Shown here: positions 1 through 8,461 of the stretch, one piece after another
How positions within the stretch are numbered: the first letter of the stretch is position 1
How the letters are laid out: the number at the start of each line of letters is the position of its first letter
Assembly (NCBI RefSeq): GCF_000147695.2
Contig: NC_015958.1
Span: 1,542,001 to 1,606,000, forward strand
DNA length: 64,000 bases
DNA from: Thermoanaerobacter wiegelii Rt8.B1
GTDB lineage: Bacteria > Bacillota > Thermoanaerobacteria > Thermoanaerobacterales > Thermoanaerobacteraceae
Direction: 5' to 3'
Translations under genes and position numbers: made by a program
Notes under the pieces: model-generated
What the model was told of the DNA's origin: nothing
Databases searched by the model: none
Seen by the model: the letters and a program-made list of their open reading frames with translations, nothing else

Positions 1-126
1 CAAATGAGGTCTAGAGTATAATGAAGTTATTTACATTTAATGTAAAATTGCTAATAATTACATTATGTTCTGATCTAAAAAGTAAGGGCAGGCATTCAGA
101 AAACACCTACCCCACCTCTTGACAAA
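1..126. repeat. Dispersed repeat, copy A (second copy at 32440-32570)
   Basis: This stretch matches 32440-32570 in the same orientation at roughly 80 percent identity by eye. Shared blocks include AAATTGCTAATAAT and GGGCAGGCATTCAGAAAA. Neither copy carries an open reading frame. It looks like the end of a decayed insertion sequence or a small non-autonomous element, but I cannot assign a family. The left boundary may lie outside the window. Confidence 0.6.
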
Positions 127-158
127 GAACCACATTTTAAATACTACACCAGCCAGCA

Positions 159-2114
159 CTATATTTGCCAGGCAACTTGGAACCCACTGGAAACTGCATC
201 AATAATCTTACCTACATTGTAAGCATCTCCAATAACTCGAACATCAATTCCTTTATCCTCTAAGGTTTTCTTAAGTTCGTTTCCGACAGGCGACTGTCCA
301 ATAGCTAATACAACCTTATGAGCACGTATGAAATCTTGTTTCCCTTCCTTACCCACTGCTGCTACACCCTCGGGAGTGATCTCAGTAACTACCTTACCTG
401 TCCTTGCAGTTATACCCAGCTTGGTGAACTGCTGCATCATATCGAATCGGCTTATTGGCTCCATGTCTATAGCTATATCGGATAGCATTTCGACTATAGT
501 TACCTTAGCCCCTTTTTCAGCCAGATAATGGGCGGTTTCGCAGCCTACTAATCCACCACCAATCACAACAACTTCTTCGTCTTTATCGAAAGACACCTTT
601 CCTGCTAATACATCCCATGCCTGGAAAACAAACGTATTTTCTTTCTCCGCCCCTTTAATCCTGGGTGTCACAGGTTCAGAACCCGTAGCAAGGATCACAT
701 AGTCCGGTGAAAGCGCTGCAATAGTCTCAGCATCTGCGGTAACACCGCTTCTGACTTCTACGCCAGCTCTCGAAAGTTCCGCTTCAAGCCAGTCGCGGAA
801 CCACTTAATTTTAGCTTTTCCAGGCGACGCTGATGCAATTTCTAGCTGGCCCCCTAGATGTTGTTTCTTTTCATACAATATAACTTGGTGCCCTCGTTTG
901 GCAGCAGTGATAGCTGCCTGCATCCCCGCCGGTCCTCCACCGGCCACTACTACTTTTTTCTTTACAGGAGCTTGTTTAATTTCGCTATATACACCTTCAC
1001 GGCCAGCTACGGGGTTGACGGTGCAACGGAGACGGAGATTCTGAAATACACGTCCGCCTATGCAGCCAATATTGCAGGAAATGCACTTACGTATTTCGTT
1101 TTGCCGACCCTCTTTAGCTTTCTTGGGCCATTCCGGATCGGCTATCAATCCGCGACCGACAGCTACAAAATCCGCCCGCCCTTCAGCAATGATTTTTTCG
1201 GCGAACTCAGGCTCACGAATCACACCGACAGTAATTACCGGGATATTTACTACCTTCTTTATTTCTTCCGCAAGATATACGCGCCATCCCTGTTCAAACC
1301 TCGATGGCTCCAGAAGAGTAGGCATCGACTCGTAAATGCCTGCACTTACATGTAACACATGTACGCCCGCTTCCTCCAGCATTTTGGCTATTTGTTTGCC
1401 CTCTTCTAAAGTATTGCCACCCTCGACAAACTCGTCGGCACTAAAACGGAAACTTATTGGATAGTCTTCTCCTACAGCTTCTTTAATCCTCCGAATTATC
1501 TCCAAAGGGAAGCGCATTCTTCTTTCAAAGCTACCACCATATTTGTCGACCCGCCGATTTGTACGTGGCGACATGAACTGCCCAATAAGATATCCATGTG
1601 CGCCGTGCAGCTCTATTCCGTCAAACATCGCTCCTTTAGCTCTCACAGCAGCATCAACGAATTTCTGAATTATCTCTTCAATTTCGTTGATTGTGAGCTC
1701 TCGCGGTTGAGTACCCAGAAATGAACAAGGAACTGGAGATGGAGCTACAGGTTGAAGCCCTTCTGTTATACCAGGAGTGGTTTGACGACCAGCATGGTGT
1801 ATCTGCATAAAAATTTTAGCCCCATAACTGTGGACAGCCTCTGCCAGCTCAAAAAATCCGGCCATGTACTTGTCGTCATCAAGCCGCAACTGGCAGGCAA
1901 CATTTTTGCCCTGAGGGTAATCTACCTGCACATTTTCTAAGATTATAAGCCCTACCCCACCCCTTGCACGGGCTACGTAATAGTCAATGAGTCTTTGACT
2001 TACTGATCCGTCCTCATTTGCAAGATTCGTTGCCATCGGTGGCATAACAATGCGGTTCCGGATAACCAAGTTTCCTATCCGGCCTTCTGAAAAAAGATTT
2101 GGAAAATGGGTCAT
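159..2114 (-). CDS. NADH:flavin oxidoreductase / 2-enoate or 2,4-dienoyl-CoA reductase family protein
   Basis: The 651-residue protein has the layout of 2-enoate reductase and 2,4-dienoyl-CoA reductase. An N-terminal old-yellow-enzyme FMN barrel (about 1-335) holds the HGAHGYL and SPRTNRR signatures. A cysteine cluster at about 340-365 (CISCNIGC followed by a downstream C) is the expected 4Fe-4S ligand set. Two dinucleotide-binding folds follow, with GGGPAG near 390 and GGGLVG near 520, for FAD and NAD(P)H. Such enzymes reduce activated C=C bonds in the cytoplasm. The ATG is preceded by a strong GGAGGAGG ribosome site. It stands alone, with a palindrome just upstream of its ribosome site. The family is secure; the substrate is unknown, and fadH is not assigned because 2-enoate reductases share this architecture. 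Confidence 0.9.
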   Translation of the reverse strand: MTHFPNLFSEGRIGNLVIRNRIVMPPMATNLANEDGSVSQRLIDYYVARARGGVGLIILENVQVDYPQGKNVACQLRLDDDKYMAGFFELAEAVHSYGAKIFMQIHHAGRQTTPGITEGLQPVAPSPVPCSFLGTQPRELTINEIEEIIQKFVDAAVRAKGAMFDGIELHGAHGYLIGQFMSPRTNRRVDKYGGSFERRMRFPLEIIRRIKEAVGEDYPISFRFSADEFVEGGNTLEEGKQIAKMLEEAGVHVLHVSAGIYESMPTLLEPSRFEQGWRVYLAEEIKKVVNIPVITVGVIREPEFAEKIIAEGRADFVAVGRGLIADPEWPKKAKEGRQNEIRKCISCNIGCIGGRVFQNLRLRCTVNPVAGREGVYSEIKQAPVKKKVVVAGGGPAGMQAAITAAKRGHQVILYEKKQHLGGQLEIASASPGKAKIKWFRDWLEAELSRAGVEVRSGVTADAETIAALSPDYVILATGSEPVTPRIKGAEKENTFVFQAWDVLAGKVSFDKDEEVVVIGGGLVGCETAHYLAEKGAKVTIVEMLSDIAIDMEPISRFDMMQQFTKLGITARTGKVVTEITPEGVAAVGKEGKQDFIRAHKVVLAIGQSPVGNELKKTLEDKGIDVRVIGDAYNVGKIIDAVSSGFQVAWQI

Positions 2115-2135
2115 AGTACCTCCTCCTTATTTTGA

Positions 2136-2152
2136 GTTGTGATGATCACAAC
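2136..2152. promoter_or_regulatory. Palindromic operator candidate upstream of the enoate-reductase gene
   Basis: GTTGTGATGATCACAAC is a palindrome about one central base, about 10 nt upstream of the ribosome site of the flavoprotein gene. The half-site TTGTGA resembles those of Rex and CRP/FNR-type regulators, but the 3-nt spacing is shorter than either consensus. A repressor site is likely from position alone; the regulator is unknown. Confidence 0.4.
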
Positions 2153-2594
2153 CCCTTTAAAAATTTTTTATTAAAATTGTGCTTCCTCCTTTGAAGTTAT
2201 AATATCCATTTGTTAAAAAAATATCAATTCCCAAATTTGCTCAAATTCGAGGAATATCCGTCGATTTTCTTCTTTTTATTATAAATATCACTCGCGCTCT
2301 TTCGTTTTTTCCAATTTTATTCTACATGTGCTTAAAATGTCTTTATTTCTATATTAAACGTTATTATTACCAAAAAATTTTTGATGATGTAAAGAGAGAA
2401 AGTGTCTACAAAATGTCAAAGGAACAAAGAAAATATAATAAAATATAATGAAGAATACAAACAAAAAAGACTCAGGAGATAAAGAGAACAGAGAAGCTGT
2501 AAGAGAAGTCAGCAGAAACTTGTGCCACAATTGCGAAAATGTCACTATATCTCATTATTTGCCGTAAAGTTGCACTACATATACTGCCAAATAC
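2153..2594. other. AT-rich intergenic stretch
   Basis: I see no convincing gene. Short open frames on the minus strand near 2354-2660 have no ribosome sites and low-complexity hydrophobic content. The part next to 2153 presumably holds the promoter of the flavoprotein gene. Confidence 0.5.
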
Positions 2595-2636
2595 AAAAGG
2601 TGCACGTCTGCGAAAATAAGCAGAGGTGCGCCTTTT
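2595..2636 (-). terminator. Terminator candidate for the transglutaminase-epimerase operon
   Basis: Arms at 2595-2611 and 2620-2636 form a 17-bp stem with two imperfections and an 8-nt loop. Read on the minus strand it is followed by TTTTGTATTT. It lies about 90 nt past the stop of the dipeptide epimerase gene. Confidence 0.5.
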
Positions 2637-2728
2637 GATTCGGATTTTTGATTTAAACATAGCGAAAATTAAAAAATCCGTACCACTTTAACTGATTTAT
2701 ACGTACTACTTTCAACTCTTTGATTTTT

Positions 2729-3763
2729 TCATTCTTTTGGTATTATTTCTGATATTTTTTGTTCAAATTTTCCTCTGAATATTTCTTCTTTCATCATTAA
2801 GTGTGAATCTAAATCATGAAAATTAAACGCACCTGTTCCAAGTGCAAAATGCACACTTTGATTTATTCCAACACTTGACTCTGACATGCAACCTATCATA
2901 AGCTGTAAATTTGCAGCTTTAGCCATCTCAACAATTGCTAAAGCATCTGAAATACCCGACTTCATAAGTTTTATATTTATGTAGTCTACTGCTTCTTCTT
3001 TTATAAGCCTAAGTACATCATATTTAGTACGTGCACTTTCATCTGCTGCTACAGGAAATGGAGAATTAAACCTAACAAATTTTAAGCCATCTATATCATT
3101 TGCTAGAACAGGTTGTTCAAATACTGATACGTCAATTCCCATATTATATACCTTTTTAATAAATTCAACTGCTTGCTTATGAGTATATCCCATATTTGCA
3201 TCAACAATATATTTTGCTCCTTTTGTTACCTCAAAAATTGATTCCATAACTTCAATATCTTCTGCTAAGTTTTCACCAACCTTGATTTTTATAACCCTAA
3301 AGCCCTCATTATATATAGATTTTGCTTCCTCTACACGATTCTTAAAACTATCTATTCCTACTGTTTTATCCGTTTCAATTTTATCCTTTGCACCACCTAA
3401 TATCTGATAAACAGGAATTCCTATTTCTTCTGAAAAAGCATCAAGCACTGCGTATTGAACAGCTGCCTTTACACTTGGAGTTGCCAACATCTTATCCGTA
3501 ATATCAAAAATTTTTCTATAGTTTTTAACGTCTATTCCTGTGATTGTTTCTTTTACAAAATTTTCAAATTGTAATAAAGCTTCTACTCTTTCTCCATTAA
3601 CTCTAAATGAAGGCGATGCTTCTCCATACCCTTTTGCACCACTATCAAGAGTTACTTCTACCTCAATGTTTGTTGCCTCTGATGAAATGCTCCCAACGAT
3701 ATGAAATGGTTTATAGAAATTATACCTTTTAAGTGTAAATTTTATATCCACTATTTTTCCCAT
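2729..3763 (-). CDS. Dipeptide epimerase (L-Ala-D/L-Glu epimerase type), enolase superfamily
   Basis: The 344-residue protein is a muconate-cycloisomerase-fold member of the enolase superfamily. The catalytic KxK pair is at K159/K161 and the opposite lysine at K265. Metal ligands fall at D188 (VDAN), E216 (FEQP) and D241 (ADES). A C-terminal DLDS motif (D317, D319) matches the pair that binds the dipeptide amino group in L-Ala-D/L-Glu epimerases. Family members epimerise dipeptides released from murein during peptide recycling in the cytoplasm. The gene begins 5 nt after the stop of the transglutaminase-like gene, so the two are one operon. Other dipeptide specificities cannot be excluded. 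Confidence 0.85.
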   Translation of the reverse strand: MGKIVDIKFTLKRYNFYKPFHIVGSISSEATNIEVEVTLDSGAKGYGEASPSFRVNGERVEALLQFENFVKETITGIDVKNYRKIFDITDKMLATPSVKAAVQYAVLDAFSEEIGIPVYQILGGAKDKIETDKTVGIDSFKNRVEEAKSIYNEGFRVIKIKVGENLAEDIEVMESIFEVTKGAKYIVDANMGYTHKQAVEFIKKVYNMGIDVSVFEQPVLANDIDGLKFVRFNSPFPVAADESARTKYDVLRLIKEEAVDYINIKLMKSGISDALAIVEMAKAANLQLMIGCMSESSVGINQSVHFALGTGAFNFHDLDSHLMMKEEIFRGKFEQKISEIIPKE

Positions 3764-3768
3764 TTTCT

Positions 3769-5097
3769 CTACCTCCGTATTTCTTTAAAATCTAATACTT
3801 GAATCTCATATTTAAAATCATAAATATTTTTATACTCTGTTTCTGCTTCACCAACCTGATTATCATAAGGATCATTACGCCAGAATACTTTCTTAGGTGC
3901 AAAGTCTTTCATAAAATCAGAATTTGCCACCATTCTAAATGCATCAAGATTACCAAAATAGAATTCTCTTAATTCTTGATTGTTTTTATAGCGCCCACCA
4001 AAAGATAGGTCGGCAGGAAGCCATCCATAAGGTGGTATAAAGAATAATGCCCAATCATGCGGTGACGCTAGGAATGGGGTTATATACCAGCCGGATTGCC
4101 ATCTGGCAGGAATACCTACAACCCTGCAAAGAGTTATAAAGAGGAGCGCTTGAAATCCACAGTCTCCTTTTAAATTACATGCAACAAACTCAGGAATATT
4201 TTCATATAATGCATAAGGATGTACATAAGAGTAGTTAACATTTAAGGTTATCCAATCATATATCTTCTTTGCTTTTAGATAGGGGTTTTTCTCATCTCCT
4301 ACTATTTCTTTAGCAAGTTTCTTTAAATATGGTGTAAAAATTATATGAGGCGGCTCCTCTGATAAAAAGTCATAATTATTTATTTCTTCAGTATTTGCTG
4401 GAACAACTGTATTTACCCATTCTTTTATAACATATTCGAATTCTACAAAATATTCATTTTCTTTTTTACCTTCAAAATAGATTGTTCTTTGAGGGATATC
4501 GGAAGATGCTAAAAAATACTTTTCATGACTTGCTGAAACAAGTTTTACATCTTTCTGCTGAAATTCTTCTTTTGGAAATGGTAACCAAACTTTCACTTTC
4601 TCTTCCTCGATGTCTTCTACAATTTTTAGAGAAATTTTAGCACGAACCTTATATTCTTTCGGCTTATCACCATTCAGAAGTTCTCGTAACCTATTGTCAT
4701 TAAGATTTCGTGACTCTTCTCTACTTTTGTCTTTTTTCATCCTTTTCTGGTAATCCGGAATCGCATAAGTAATATTCTGAACAAATCTTTCCTCATACAT
4801 TCTTTTTCCATCAACCATAATGTAATCCAAAAATCCTTTATCAAGTAAAGTATAAAATTCTTCATTTGTAAAATTATCTATAAGCTCTCTTGCTTTGTTA
4901 ATAGCTGTCTCCTCATTATAAGGATAATTCTTTAAAAGTCTTTTTACTCGCTCCTTTTCAAAAATTAATCTCATTCTAAGGTCATTTGGAAGTCTTCTTT
5001 CAAGCCATCTTTCAATGAGATGATTTGCTTGGTCAAAATTTCCTAAATATTCTTCACGAACAATTTCCTCTGGAAGCTTAACATTCATAAATTCCAT
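3769..5097 (-). CDS. Transglutaminase-like (papain-fold) domain protein
   Basis: The 442-residue protein has no signal peptide or membrane segment. The C-terminal half carries a transglutaminase-core fold with the triad visible at C313 (GDCGFQ), H347 (SPHDW) and D363 (PADLSF). The N-terminal 150 residues are charged and helical; residues 150-240 look like a beta-rich domain. Bacterial members of this fold are usually peptidases or amidases rather than protein cross-linkers. Pairing with a dipeptide epimerase suggests a role in breaking down or trimming peptides, possibly murein-derived, but that is inference. The start has AAGGGGG about 8 nt upstream. Confidence 0.75.
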   Translation of the reverse strand: MEFMNVKLPEEIVREEYLGNFDQANHLIERWLERRLPNDLRMRLIFEKERVKRLLKNYPYNEETAINKARELIDNFTNEEFYTLLDKGFLDYIMVDGKRMYEERFVQNITYAIPDYQKRMKKDKSREESRNLNDNRLRELLNGDKPKEYKVRAKISLKIVEDIEEEKVKVWLPFPKEEFQQKDVKLVSASHEKYFLASSDIPQRTIYFEGKKENEYFVEFEYVIKEWVNTVVPANTEEINNYDFLSEEPPHIIFTPYLKKLAKEIVGDEKNPYLKAKKIYDWITLNVNYSYVHPYALYENIPEFVACNLKGDCGFQALLFITLCRVVGIPARWQSGWYITPFLASPHDWALFFIPPYGWLPADLSFGGRYKNNQELREFYFGNLDAFRMVANSDFMKDFAPKKVFWRNDPYDNQVGEAETEYKNIYDFKYEIQVLDFKEIRR

Positions 5098-5132
5098 GTT
5101 CTTTTTCCCCCTTTTTTATTTTAACATTTCGG

Positions 5133-5208
5133 TTTTTGCAGAACCCCAAAACCCTCATAAATTCAGGAGTTCTGCTATATATTTTCAAAGGAATTCCCCC
5201 GCTTTTGT
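5133..5208. repeat. Insertion-sequence end-like repeat (partner at 14893-14960)
   Basis: This segment shares TATATATTTTCAAAGGA and flanking blocks with 14893-14960. Here it sits about 50 nt upstream of a broken transposase-like reading frame, as expected for the left end of an insertion sequence. At 14.9 kb it is a solo fragment. Confidence 0.5.
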
Positions 5209-5255
5209 TGAATTCCTATATATGACAAACACAAAAACGAAACGGAGGAAATCCT

Positions 5256-5515
5256 ATGAAAAGCAAAGCTAAACAATTATCTCTTTATATTGTTACTAAT
5301 GGCTTGGGTGTTTAAAGCCTACCAGCTTTTACGATAATGATTCTTTTGATATTGAAAATGCTAATTCTGCTGCTGAATATAAAGTCCCCCCTCAGCCTGG
5401 CATTGATTCTAATGGTATCTCTACTTACCCCCGTGACCCTTCCCTTAAGATGGTTTACGACGTTATAACATGGAAAAATGGCAGAGCTTCTCTCATCAGC
5501 ATTCTTCTACACTTT
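5256..5515 (+). pseudogene. N-terminal fragment of an unidentified mobile-element-like protein
   Basis: A good ribosome site (GGAGGAAATCC) precedes an ATG and 19 codons (MKSKAKQLSLYIVTNGLGV). The frame then stops, and a shifted frame continues through about 60 more coherent residues including YDNDSFDIENANS and PRDPSLKMVYDVI. That frame breaks off at about 5480-5510, where the end of the HD-domain gene begins on the other strand. I do not recognise the family. Its link to a repeated end-like sequence upstream suggests a truncated transposase. Confidence 0.45.
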
Positions 5516-6863
5516 ACAACTTCCTGCTATTGAAAAATCCAGTGTAAATGTCCATTTCAATTTCCTGATTGTAAGAGGGAAAACTGCTTTCTTCCTTCAC
5601 ATAAATTCTGGTGCCGTTTATCTTCATCAATACTTTAGAACCTCTGCGAGTAATTCCAGCTGAAAGACCATCAATTAATCTGAAAAATCTGTACATTGGC
5701 AATAGAACCTCAGGGAAGTCGGACGGCAGTTCGTTTTCAAGATGATGATGATACTTTATCACATAATACACCTTATCGTCTATATTATATAACGCCTTGC
5801 TTAAATCAGCGCTTCGAAATGCATGAAAATAACCCTTTTCAAACACTTCTTTCGGATTTACTATATCTCCTATCTTCAAGTCCGGCTGTACTTTCCCAAT
5901 ATCATGCAGGACAGCTGCCTGTACAAGTGCATTCTTATCCATCCCAGGCAATTCCATCAGACCTTGTCTAAAAGCATCTGCAATTAATTTAAGCATGTTT
6001 ACCACGTGCCTGAAACCACCATTTCTGATTATACCGGTTATCTTCACCATGCCTGTAGTTTCGTCGTACTCATCCATATACTCTGGAACAGATTTCAGCC
6101 GTGCCTCTATACGCTGGTCAGGAAGCATGATCGAAAATGCCGTTTCCACTTCATTTTGACTACTTCTCAATTTTTGCATCATATTGTATTCCGCTGTTAT
6201 ATCAGTAAATGTAACTAAAAATTTATTTGTCTCCCCTAAAATACTCGTACTCATCCTATAATAGGTTCCTGCCTTAGATGTTAATATTTTTTCTCGATTA
6301 TCGTTAATCATTTTTCTTATTTCTTCAACTTCTATTGGATTTTCGGATATTATTTCCATCGCAAGCTTATTCGCCCGTATGATTTCACCACCCTCTGAAA
6401 CCAGTGCTACTCCAAAGGGAAAGAGGTCTATTATCATACCTATTAAACGTTCAAGCCCCTCCCTTTTTTCCTTTTCACCACTATGCGACTTTGCAAGTCC
6501 CTCAATTAAATTTTCAAGAGAAAGTCTAGCTATTACTCCTCCATTTGTGCTGGTAAATAACCGACAGTCTTTGTGTGTAATTACACTTTTGACAAGATCC
6601 TCTATATTCAGCGTCGCTTCCACTTTATCTTCGTCTTTTATCAAGATAGCAACATCTTTAGCCTTAACCTTCGAAGCTTCATCTCCCATGAGAAACCATT
6701 TTAGTACTACGTTATAGTCAATGTAGCCCTTTGCGCCGTCTTCTTTTTCTACGATAACCACACCTTCTTTACTTTCAAGCATTACTCTTGCAACTTCTCT
6801 TAGATCGGCATCCTGTGAAACTACGGGTAAATTAATATATCGGCCTATAGTCATATTTTCCAT
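5514..6863 (-). CDS. CBS-PAS-HD domain signalling protein
   Basis: The 449-residue cytoplasmic protein has three parts. Residues 1-125 form a CBS-domain pair, 140-225 look like a PAS-type sensor (FPFGVALVSEGGEIIRANKLAM), and 285-400 form an HD phosphohydrolase domain. HD ligands are visible as VLHDIGK (H320/D321), the YHHHLE run near 371-373 and a late aspartate near 398 (RLIDG). It lacks the full HD-GYP signature, so cyclic-di-GMP hydrolysis is not assured. The ATG one codon into the open frame has AGGGGTG at good spacing. The last residues lie against insertion debris, so the natural C-terminus may be altered. Nucleotide sensing and hydrolysis is the general role. Confidence 0.75.
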   Translation of the reverse strand: MENMTIGRYINLPVVSQDADLREVARVMLESKEGVVIVEKEDGAKGYIDYNVVLKWFLMGDEASKVKAKDVAILIKDEDKVEATLNIEDLVKSVITHKDCRLFTSTNGGVIARLSLENLIEGLAKSHSGEKEKREGLERLIGMIIDLFPFGVALVSEGGEIIRANKLAMEIISENPIEVEEIRKMINDNREKILTSKAGTYYRMSTSILGETNKFLVTFTDITAEYNMMQKLRSSQNEVETAFSIMLPDQRIEARLKSVPEYMDEYDETTGMVKITGIIRNGGFRHVVNMLKLIADAFRQGLMELPGMDKNALVQAAVLHDIGKVQPDLKIGDIVNPKEVFEKGYFHAFRSADLSKALYNIDDKVYYVIKYHHHLENELPSDFPEVLLPMYRFFRLIDGLSAGITRRGSKVLMKINGTRIYVKEESSFPSYNQEIEMDIYTGFFNSRKL

Positions 6864-6866
6864 CAA

Positions 6867-7700
6867 ATTACACCCCTCTAATCTTTTTGTTTGTTCAGAT
6901 GGCTATAGAAAACAAGCCTGTTCGTGCCTACTGCTTCCGGCAGTAATATGAGAAATCCCTTACCTCCATATCTCGCAAAAACTATCTCCCAAAAACAAAA
7001 TTGTTTGTAAAATATACAAAAAATATGGTCCCTCAGATAAAACCTATTTACTTATTGCACTAAAAGCATAAAAAGCGAAAAAAGCTTAACCAGGCGTGTT
7101 TCAAGCGCACAAAAATGTTCATTAAGTATATGATAATTTTTATCATTATATACACTAAATGTACAGTTATTGAGCACGTTGAAAATTTGAAAAACATGCT
7201 TTTCAATGCTTAATGTGCTTTTCGTGCAAAAAAATTATATAAAAAAGTAAAAAGGAAATAATATTTATGTCCACATAGCCCTATCACCAGACAAGTATTC
7301 ATCTTAGGTTAGTTTTTAGCTTGTATGTATGATAATTTTTATTGTAGATGACTCAACCTTTTTATCTGTTAAATTCATACAATGTATATAGATCTAACCT
7401 TGTATTTTTGTTTATAATACCCGCTTTCTGAACTTTTTTGCTTTTTTGATATTATTAAGCTTCTTATTCTTACATTCGCCTTTATTATACCATATCAGAA
7501 TGTTTTGCAATATAGCAATAAAAAATATACCCCCAGTGTGAATAGATATTAATATTACCAGATGGTGTAAAGTTTTTGTAGGAAATAGTTTAAATAAATT
7601 TCTTATTAAAGGATTATAGCATCACTCTCTTATGAAAATTTTACATTGTCTAAATATTTTTATCTACTATATTTTAGTTCATCTATTTTGCTTTGAGGAA
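6867..7700. other. Long AT-rich region without a gene
   Basis: About 830 nt with stops in all frames and no coherent protein remnant. It holds a small hairpin near 6935-6950 (ACTGC/GCAGT) just upstream of the HD-domain gene and two Fur-box-like words at 7131 and 7330. It probably represents decayed sequence plus the promoter of the HD-domain gene. Confidence 0.5.
7131..7145. promoter_or_regulatory. Fur-box-like word
   Basis: TGATAATTTTTATCA differs by one base from the 7-1-7 Fur box known from Bacillus (TGATAATNATTATCA) and sits in a longer palindrome that extends to TATA on both sides. A weaker copy, TGATAATTTTTATTG, is at 7330-7344. No intact gene follows either, and in AT-rich DNA chance matches are possible. 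Confidence 0.3.
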
Positions 7701-7705
7701 ATACT

Positions 7706-7836
7706 CGAGTCTTTGATGTTCCATACACAAATGCTGTAACAGAAAGATTTAATAACAAGATTAAAGTGCTAAAGAGGGACGCGTAGGGATATAGAAATTT
7801 TAAACGATTTAGAAAGAGGATACTAGATATTTTGAA
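7706..7836 (+). pseudogene. ISL3-family transposase, C-terminal remnant
   Basis: The plus strand encodes FDVPYTNAVTERFNNKIK, then VLKRDA, an in-frame TAG, and GYRNFKRFRKRILDIL. This is the conserved tail of ISL3-family DDE transposases. The upstream part is missing. Its end coincides with the truncated 3' end of the GntP permease gene on the opposite strand, so this element most likely cut that gene. Confidence 0.75.
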
Positions 7837-8441
7837 GCAACTTTATTAGCAAATATATTACCTGCTATCATTGCTGGTATCGCTACCAAAAGTCCTATTA
7901 AGATAACCAGTAAAAGATTATTAAGTTGAAGATTAGAAGCAGCAGCAATTGGACCTGGAGTCGGCGGAACTAAAACGTGTGTTGCATAAAGTCCTGTTGA
8001 AAGTGCTATAGACATTGCAACAAGAGATGTTTTAGTTTTCTTTGCTAAAGCTTTGTTCAATGAAGAAAGAATTATGAATCCACTATCACAGAAAACAGGT
8101 ATAGAGACAATGTAACCCATGATACTCATTGCTATTGTAGGTCGCTTTTCTCCTACAAACTTAATAATTGTCTCAGCCATTTTGATTGCAGCACCTGATT
8201 TTTCAAGAATGGTTCCTATGATAACACCAGCTATTATTACTATTCCTATGCTTGTGAGGGTGTTGCCAAAGCCTTGAGTAATTATCCCTGCAATTTTATC
8301 GGATGGCATAAATGCTACAAAAGCTAAAAAATATGATGCAAAAATAAGGGCTAAGAATGGATGAAGTTTAAATTTTGCTGTTGCAATTACGATAAAAAGT
8401 ATAGTCAAGAATAGAATAAAAACTAAATATGGACCTAACAT
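7809..8441 (-). pseudogene. GntP-family permease, truncated (N-terminal half only)
   Basis: The 210 residues align by eye with the first half of GntP-type gluconate/glycerate:H+ symporters, which are normally about 420-450 residues. Five or six membrane segments are visible, with the family signature VPPTPGPIAAA at about 158-168. The C-terminal half is gone: after FANKVASKYL the frame runs into the ISL3 remnant. It lies directly downstream of glycerate kinase, 20 nt apart, which suggests the intact gene imported glycerate. The fragment is unlikely to transport anything. Confidence 0.75.
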
Positions 8442-8461
8442 TAAAAACCCTCCTTTATTTT

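Noticed and set aside
858-1355. Plus-strand open frame of 165 codons
   Set aside because: It lies wholly within the flavoprotein gene on the other strand and has no ribosome site; the minus-strand frame has clear catalytic motifs.
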